Assembly: GCA_052170475.1 (NCBI GenBank)
Contig: JBQNAL010000010.1
Coordinates: forward strand, 1 to 64,000
Origin: CAJPQU01 sp052170475
GTDB lineage: Bacteria > Bacillota > Negativicutes > Selenomonadales > Selenomonadaceae
Direction: 5' to 3'
Length of the DNA: 64,000 bases
Shown piece after piece: positions 59,364 through 64,000 of this stretch. The notes beneath the pieces are model-generated. The model made no database searches, was not told where the DNA came from, and saw only the letters and a list, made by a program, of their open reading frames with translations. Every line of letters starts with the position of its first letter. The stretch's first letter is position 1. Made by a program: the position numbers and the translations under genes.

Positions 59364-60272
59364 ATGAACATCCATCAATTGAACTATTTCCTTGATCTTG
59401 CCGGCACCCTGAGCTTCACCCAGACGGCGCGCAATTTTTTCGTTTCCCAAACAGCCATCACGCAGCAAATCAAGTCCTTAGAGGAAAAGTTAGGCGTCCA
59501 ACTCTTCGAGCGGAGCAAGCGCCATGTGGAACTCACCCCAGCGGGGCAAATCTTTGTGACGGAGGCGCGGAGCATCATCGCCAAGATCGAGTCCTCCATC
59601 ACAAAGACCCGCGCAGCCTCTTCGGGCTTCAGCGGCACCCTGTCTTTGGCTTTCATTGCCGGATTTGGACAAACCCCCTTCCCTCAATTTCTCCATTCGT
59701 TCCACCACCAGTACCCCAACATCGATCTCTCGCTGCAAAACGAATCCATCTCCGGGATGTATAACGGGCTGCGCTCCGGCACCTACGACATCGCCTTCAA
59801 TTTGGCCTTTGAATTGGATAAGGCGTATCTCTCGAAGGACGCGTTCTTAGAGCTCGACTCCTATCCGCTCTACATCGTCCTGCCGCCGGATCACCCCCAA
59901 GCGGGCGCGCCGACCCTGACGTGGGAACAGATCCGAAACGAGCCGTTCGTACATTACGATCTCATCGACTCCCTCAACTTGACCAACGCCCCCGCCAGCC
60001 TGCAGGAGATCCTGCGGCGCAGTCAATTTAATCCCAATGCCAGAAAGAGCAGCGTGGAGACGATCCTGCTCATGGTCAGCATCGGCATGGGCATCACGCT
60101 GCTCCCGGAATTTTTCCGCAGCCTCATCACCAATACGATGAATTTAGTCTTCATCCCCTTGGTGGGCGGGCAGAACCACATCTCCATCATCGCCCACTGG
60201 AACCCGGAACACGAAAATCCCTCGCGGGAAAAGATGGTCACGGCGCTGAAAACCTTCTGCGGCGAGGACTGA
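59364..60272 (+). CDS. LysR-family transcriptional regulator
   Basis: 302 aa. The N-terminal winged helix is MNIHQLNYFLDLAGTLSFTQ, with TQQIKSLEEKLGVQLFERSKR. The C-terminal effector domain starts SGFSGTLSLAFIAGFGQTPFP and has the two alpha/beta subdomains (LYIVLPPDHPQAG, IGMGITLLPEFF). AAAGGGG stands 11 bases before the ATG. Its usual divergent target is absent: upstream is mutY in the same direction, and downstream the RND operon is convergent. It may regulate the efflux pump or a distant gene. A strong terminator follows. Confidence 0.92.
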   Translation: MNIHQLNYFLDLAGTLSFTQTARNFFVSQTAITQQIKSLEEKLGVQLFERSKRHVELTPAGQIFVTEARSIIAKIESSITKTRAASSGFSGTLSLAFIAGFGQTPFPQFLHSFHHQYPNIDLSLQNESISGMYNGLRSGTYDIAFNLAFELDKAYLSKDAFLELDSYPLYIVLPPDHPQAGAPTLTWEQIRNEPFVHYDLIDSLNLTNAPASLQEILRRSQFNPNARKSSVETILLMVSIGMGITLLPEFFRSLITNTMNLVFIPLVGGQNHISIIAHWNPEHENPSREKMVTALKTFCGED

Positions 60273-60285
60273 CCTCGCTGAAAAC

Positions 60286-60337
60286 ACGCCAAAAGGGCGG
60301 CCCAACGTCAAAACGACGCGGCCGCCCTTTGGCTTTC
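60286..60337 (+). terminator. Terminator between lysR and the RND operon
   Basis: GCCAAAAGGGCGGCC (60288-60302) pairs with GGCCGCCCTTTGGC (60320-60333), followed by TTTCC. It may work in both directions, because the minus strand also has an A/T-rich edge. Confidence 0.7.
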
Positions 60338-60400
60338 CTATTTTCCAAATAAATCACTATGCGTGCCGGTGCGGGTGAGAACCAGCGTGAGCCGCTTGTC

Positions 60401-63400
60401 TCACATTAAATCGTCAGAAGTCGTCTTCTTCACCTTGTGGGAAAAGCCCAAGGAAGCCGCGATGGTCTCCACGACGACGAAGAAGACGGGGATCAGGAAG
60501 ATGCCAAGGGCGGTGGCGAAGACCATGCCGCCCACCACGGCGATGCCCATGTTGTTTCGGGCGGCGGCTCCCGCGCCGCTGGCGATCGCGAGCGGCAAAC
60601 AGCCGATGATGAAGGCGAGGGACGTCATGATGATAGGGCGAAGGCGCAGCCCCGCCGCTTCCACCGCCGCCTCGACGGGATCCATGCCCTTGTCGGTGCG
60701 CACCTTGGCGAACTCGACGATGAGGATAGCGTTCTTCGCCGCCAGACCGATGATCATGATGACCCCGATCTGCATGTAAATGCTGTTTTGCTGGCGAGCC
60801 AATTCCTCTACCAAGAGCGCCCCAAAGATGCCCGTAGGCACCGTCAAGAGGACGGCGAAGGGCACGCTCCAGCTCTCGTAGAGGGCAGCCAAGCAGAGGA
60901 AGACGAAGAGGAGCGCCAATCCCAAGACTTGGAGCGTCTTATCCCCCGCCTTTTGCTCTTCGCGGCTCTGCCCCGACCATTCGATGTTGAACCCGACCGG
61001 CGCTTTTTCATGCACCACCTCGGTGATGGCCGCCATGGCCTGCCCGGAGCTGTATCCGGGCGCCTCATTGCCTTGGATCGTCACCGAGCGAGCCGCGTTG
61101 AAGCGGCTGATGATGGACGCGCCGGTATTGACGCGGGGACTTAAGAGGGTATCAAGCGGCACCAAGGTTCCCGTATTGCTCTTGACGAAGACGAATTTCA
61201 TCGCCTCCGCCTCCTTGCGGTACATGGTATCCGACTGCACGACGACCTTGTAGCTGCGGCCGAACTGATTGAAGTCATTGACCTCGTAGCCGCCGAAATT
61301 CACTTGCAGCGCGGTGAAGACGTCCGACAGGCTGACGCCTAAATTTTTCACCTTCTCCCGATCCACGTCAAACTGATAGATCGGCGAATTGATGGAAAAC
61401 GTCGAGTAGACGCCCTGCAGCTCCGGCCGCTGATTGGCCGCGACGACGATCTCCTGCGTGATCGCCGCAAGCTCCGCATCCGTATGCCCGGACATGTCCT
61501 GAAGCTGGAGATTAAAGCCACCGACGTTCCCCAAGCCGGGGAGGGATGGCGGATTGAAGGCGATGACCCGCGCCTCGGGGATGATCTCTGCCCCCATGCC
61601 GAAGGCGCGCCCGATCTGCGCATTGACGCTCAAGTCCGCACTCGTGCGCTTTGACCACTCCTCCAGCCCGATGAACATGACCCCGGCATTGGACTTCGTC
61701 CCGCCGGAGAGCATATCGAAGCCGATGATGTTCATGACGAAGCGAACCCCCGGATTTTGTTCCAAGGCCGCCGCCAATTTCGTCATGGATTCCTCCGTAC
61801 GGTTCAGCGACGTCCCTTCGGGAAGCGCCACGGAAACGACATAATACCCCTGATCTTCCGCCGGTACGAAGGCGGAAGGCACGAGACGGTAGAGAACGCC
61901 CGTCAGGACGACAATGGTGAGCAGCACCGCCGAAGCGATCTTCGCGTGGTGGATGAACCAAGAAACGCCGCCCAAATAGCGCTTCGTCGTGCGGTCAAAC
62001 CAATCGTTGAAGCGATGGAAGAAGCGGTCGAGCGCCCCCTGCTCCGCCTCCGGGCGGTGCGGCTTTAAGAGAAGCGCGCAGAGCGCCGGGGTCAAAGTGA
62101 GGGCGATGAACGCGGAGATCGCCATGGAGATGGCGATGGTGAGAGCGAACTGCTTGTAGAGGACGCCCATCATACCGCCCAAGAAGGCCACCGGCACGAA
62201 CACCGCCGCCAAGACGAAGGCGATCGCCACGACCGGCCCTTGCACTTCGTCCATGGCGATTTCCGTCGCCTCCTTCGGTGCGAGGTGACGCTCCGTCATG
62301 TTGCGCTCCACATTCTCGATGACGACGATGGCGTCGTCCACGACGAGACCGATGGCCAGCACCATGGCAAAGAGCGTCAGGGTGTTGATGGTGAAGTCTA
62401 AGAGAACGAAGGCGCCAAAGGTGGCGATGAGGGACACCGGCACCGCCAACATGGGAATGATCGTCGCCCGAAAGCTCTGGAGGAACAGGAAGACGATGAG
62501 CATGACCAAGAGCAGCGCTTCCACAAAGGTGTGCACGACCTCTTCCAAGGAGGCTCGAATGTATTCAGTGCTGTCCACGATCTCCATGTACTTCATGTCG
62601 GGCGGGAAATTCGGCTCCGCTTCGGCGATGATCTTTCTGACCGCGCTGACCGTTTCCATGGCGTTGGCGTCGCTCGTGAGCTGGACGCCGAAGGCGAGGC
62701 CAACGTGACCGTTTGCCTTCGATTGGATCGTGTTGGAGCGCGCCCCCGTCTCGATGCGGGCGATGTCTTTAAGGCGGACGAAGGAGCCGTTCTCCCCCGC
62801 GCGCACGATGACGTTGCCAAACTCTTCCGGCGTCGTCAAGCGACCAGACACCTTGCCGGTGTACTGCTTTTCCTGCGTGGCGGGAGCCGGAAGCTGGCCG
62901 ATGGTGCCCGCCGGCGCCTGCACGTTCTGCTCTCGGATAGCCGTCGTCACGTCCGTTACAGTCAGGCCAAGCTCCGCCAAGCGATCCGGGTTCATCCAGA
63001 CCCGCATGGAGTAATCGGGGCCGAAGATATTGACATCGCCGACGCCGGGCACGCGCTTGATCTGGTCGATGAGGTAGATGCTGGCGTAATTTTTGAGGAA
63101 CTCGCGGCTGTAAGTCCCCTCCGGCGAATAGAGGGCGCTGATGAGCGCCATGTCGCTGGAGGCTTTTTTCGTCGTGACGCCGAAGGCCTGTACCTCGCTC
63201 GGGAGACTCGCCTGCGCGATGGCCACGTTGTTTTGCACCTTCACCGCGTCCATGTCGCTGTCCGTCCCCAGCTCGAAGACCACCGACAGGCTGTATCGTC
63301 CGCTGTCGTCTGCGTTCGCCGACATGTAGTCCATGCCTTGCGTGCCGTTGACCTGCTCCTCGATGATCTGCGCCACCGTCTCGTTGACGACGCTGGCGTT

Positions 63401-63556
63401 TGCCCCGACGTAATTCGCCGAGACGTTGACCGTCGGCGGCGAGATCTGGGGGTACTGGGCGATGGGCAGACTAAAGGCCGATAAGAGACCCAAGATCACC
63501 ATCATCAACGAGATGACGATGGCGAAGATCGGGCGCTGAATAAAGAACTTAGGCAA
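60401..63556 (-). CDS. RND-family multidrug efflux transporter, inner-membrane pump (AcrB/MexB type)
   Basis: 1051 aa, the usual length for HAE1 pumps. The N-terminus MPKFFIQRPIFAIVISLMMVILG is classic. The proton-relay aspartates are in GLVVDDAIVVIENVERNM, and twelve transmembrane helices are arranged as 1+5 / 1+5 around two large periplasmic loops. The C-terminal block LAALYESWSVPFAVLLTVP is intact. It exports drugs, bile salts or other amphiphiles across both membranes with the adaptor just upstream and a TolC-like channel not seen here. It lies 12 bases after the adaptor gene. It is further evidence of a diderm envelope. Confidence 0.96.
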   Translation of the reverse strand: MPKFFIQRPIFAIVISLMMVILGLLSAFSLPIAQYPQISPPTVNVSANYVGANASVVNETVAQIIEEQVNGTQGMDYMSANADDSGRYSLSVVFELGTDSDMDAVKVQNNVAIAQASLPSEVQAFGVTTKKASSDMALISALYSPEGTYSREFLKNYASIYLIDQIKRVPGVGDVNIFGPDYSMRVWMNPDRLAELGLTVTDVTTAIREQNVQAPAGTIGQLPAPATQEKQYTGKVSGRLTTPEEFGNVIVRAGENGSFVRLKDIARIETGARSNTIQSKANGHVGLAFGVQLTSDANAMETVSAVRKIIAEAEPNFPPDMKYMEIVDSTEYIRASLEEVVHTFVEALLLVMLIVFLFLQSFRATIIPMLAVPVSLIATFGAFVLLDFTINTLTLFAMVLAIGLVVDDAIVVIENVERNMTERHLAPKEATEIAMDEVQGPVVAIAFVLAAVFVPVAFLGGMMGVLYKQFALTIAISMAISAFIALTLTPALCALLLKPHRPEAEQGALDRFFHRFNDWFDRTTKRYLGGVSWFIHHAKIASAVLLTIVVLTGVLYRLVPSAFVPAEDQGYYVVSVALPEGTSLNRTEESMTKLAAALEQNPGVRFVMNIIGFDMLSGGTKSNAGVMFIGLEEWSKRTSADLSVNAQIGRAFGMGAEIIPEARVIAFNPPSLPGLGNVGGFNLQLQDMSGHTDAELAAITQEIVVAANQRPELQGVYSTFSINSPIYQFDVDREKVKNLGVSLSDVFTALQVNFGGYEVNDFNQFGRSYKVVVQSDTMYRKEAEAMKFVFVKSNTGTLVPLDTLLSPRVNTGASIISRFNAARSVTIQGNEAPGYSSGQAMAAITEVVHEKAPVGFNIEWSGQSREEQKAGDKTLQVLGLALLFVFLCLAALYESWSVPFAVLLTVPTGIFGALLVEELARQQNSIYMQIGVIMIIGLAAKNAILIVEFAKVRTDKGMDPVEAAVEAAGLRLRPIIMTSLAFIIGCLPLAIASGAGAAARNNMGIAVVGGMVFATALGIFLIPVFFVVVETIAASLGFSHKVKKTTSDDLM

Positions 63557-63568
63557 AATGTAACCCCC

Positions 63569-64000
63569 TTACGACTGCGCCGTCGTCTTTTCCGTCGGGG
63601 CGGCCTTGAGGGTAAAGCCCATCTCCTCCGGCGTGACCATGGTGACGTTCATCTCCATGCCGGCTTGGAGCTTCGTCAGCCCCTCCACGACCACCACGTC
63701 GCCGGGATTGACGCCGCTCTTGATGATGTAATAGCTGCCGATCTTCTCCCCTAATTCCACGTTGCGCGTCTCCGATTTGTTGTCGGCGCCCACCACGACG
63801 ACGAAGGTCTTGTCTAAAATTTGCTGAATCGCCCGCTGGGGCACCAAGATCGCATGAGGAACGACTTCGCCGCCGAGGCGCACCCGGGCGAACATCCCCG
63901 GGAGCAGCATCCCCTTGGGATTGGCAAAGAGCGCTTTCACCGTCAGCGTCCCCGTATTGGAGGAGAGCGCACGATCCGCCTGCACCAGCTTCCCCGTGAC
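63569..64000 (-). CDS. RND efflux periplasmic adaptor (AcrA/MexA type), N-terminus beyond the window
   Basis: The frame is open to the window edge, so only the C-terminal about 143 residues are seen. They contain the beta-barrel strand TGTLTVKALFANPKGMLLPGMFARVRL, the hallmark of HlyD/AcrA adaptors, and VPQRAIQQ followed by the membrane-proximal domain. It is the first visible gene of the pump operon. The lipid anchor and hairpin lie outside. Confidence 0.93.
   Translation of the reverse strand, partial: VTGKLVQADRALSSNTGTLTVKALFANPKGMLLPGMFARVRLGGEVVPHAILVPQRAIQQILDKTFVVVVGADNKSETRNVELGEKIGSYYIIKSGVNPGDVVVVEGLTKLQAGMEMNVTMVTPEEMGFTLKAAPTEKTTAQS

Noticed and set aside
60361..60400. Possible RNA gene between lysR terminator and the RND pump
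   Set aside because: There is no tRNA-like cloverleaf or promoter. It is short trailing sequence after the pump stop codon.

Overview
The window is G+C-rich bacterial chromosome (about 60% by eye) and most likely comes from a diderm Firmicute of the class Negativicutes, in the Selenomonas/Centipeda/Mitsuokella neighbourhood. The evidence is an outer-membrane protein with one N-terminal SLH domain and a beta-barrel (OmpM type, 31478-32824), an RND efflux pump with its adaptor, a trimeric [FeFe] hydrogenase of strict fermenters, HemZ, and Firmicute-style gene order. Chemotaxis and c-di-GMP genes suggest a motile or surface-responsive relative. No rRNA, tRNA or CRISPR array was seen.

Layout. 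1-1088: 3' end of yifB. 1251-4749 (-): three-gene membrane/lipoprotein operon. 5048-10059 (-): fur-hemZ-hisS-aspS, overlapping genes under one promoter. 10214-12474: cobO (-) and an SGNH esterase (+). 12558-20668 (-): complete arginine operon argCJBDFGH with an ArgR-like palindrome over its promoter. 20898-22349 (-): pncB, with a decayed ISL3 transposase just upstream. 23238-28671 (-): opp/dpp/nik-type ABC cassette 1. 28898-31435: DMT exporter (-) divergent from a cyclase-fold protein plus MerR regulator (+), with a textbook 19-bp-spacer MerR promoter facing the exporter. 31478-32824 (-): SLH porin. 32932-38165 (-): ABC cassette 2, preceded by a cobalamin riboswitch and terminator. 38766-40961 (-): heavy-metal P1B ATPase with its metal-binding domain on a separate gene. 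41195-42343 (-): metallophosphoesterase. 42768-44840 (+): soluble FIST-MCP. 45059-49185 (+): electron-bifurcating hydrogenase HydCBA and a PncA-like hydrolase. 49330-52453 (-): c-di-GMP phosphodiesterase and diguanylate cyclase. 52721-56322 (-): tsaE-tsaB-rimI-tsaD and a sirtuin. 56450-57897: AT-rich foreign cassette with a DUF4143 ATPase. 57980-60272 (+): mutY and a LysR regulator. 60401-64000 (-): RND pump and truncated adaptor.

How they connect. Metals and cofactors recur: a B12-controlled ABC importer (probably cobalt, a metal chelate or a corrinoid-related solute), CobO, a metal-exporting ATPase, a Fur-family regulator and many Fe-S enzymes. A near-parS palindrome upstream of cassette 1 resembles the putative operator of the metal ATPase operon.

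Most interesting beyond routine annotation: (i) the riboswitch-controlled ABC cassette; (ii) the MerR / degenerate-cyclase / DMT-exporter unit with its operator; (iii) a family of IS5-like miniature elements with YTAR target duplications, lying exactly against two stop codons; (iv) a hairpin terminator with a conserved loop found at two loci; (v) the inverted-repeat-bounded DUF4143 cassette.
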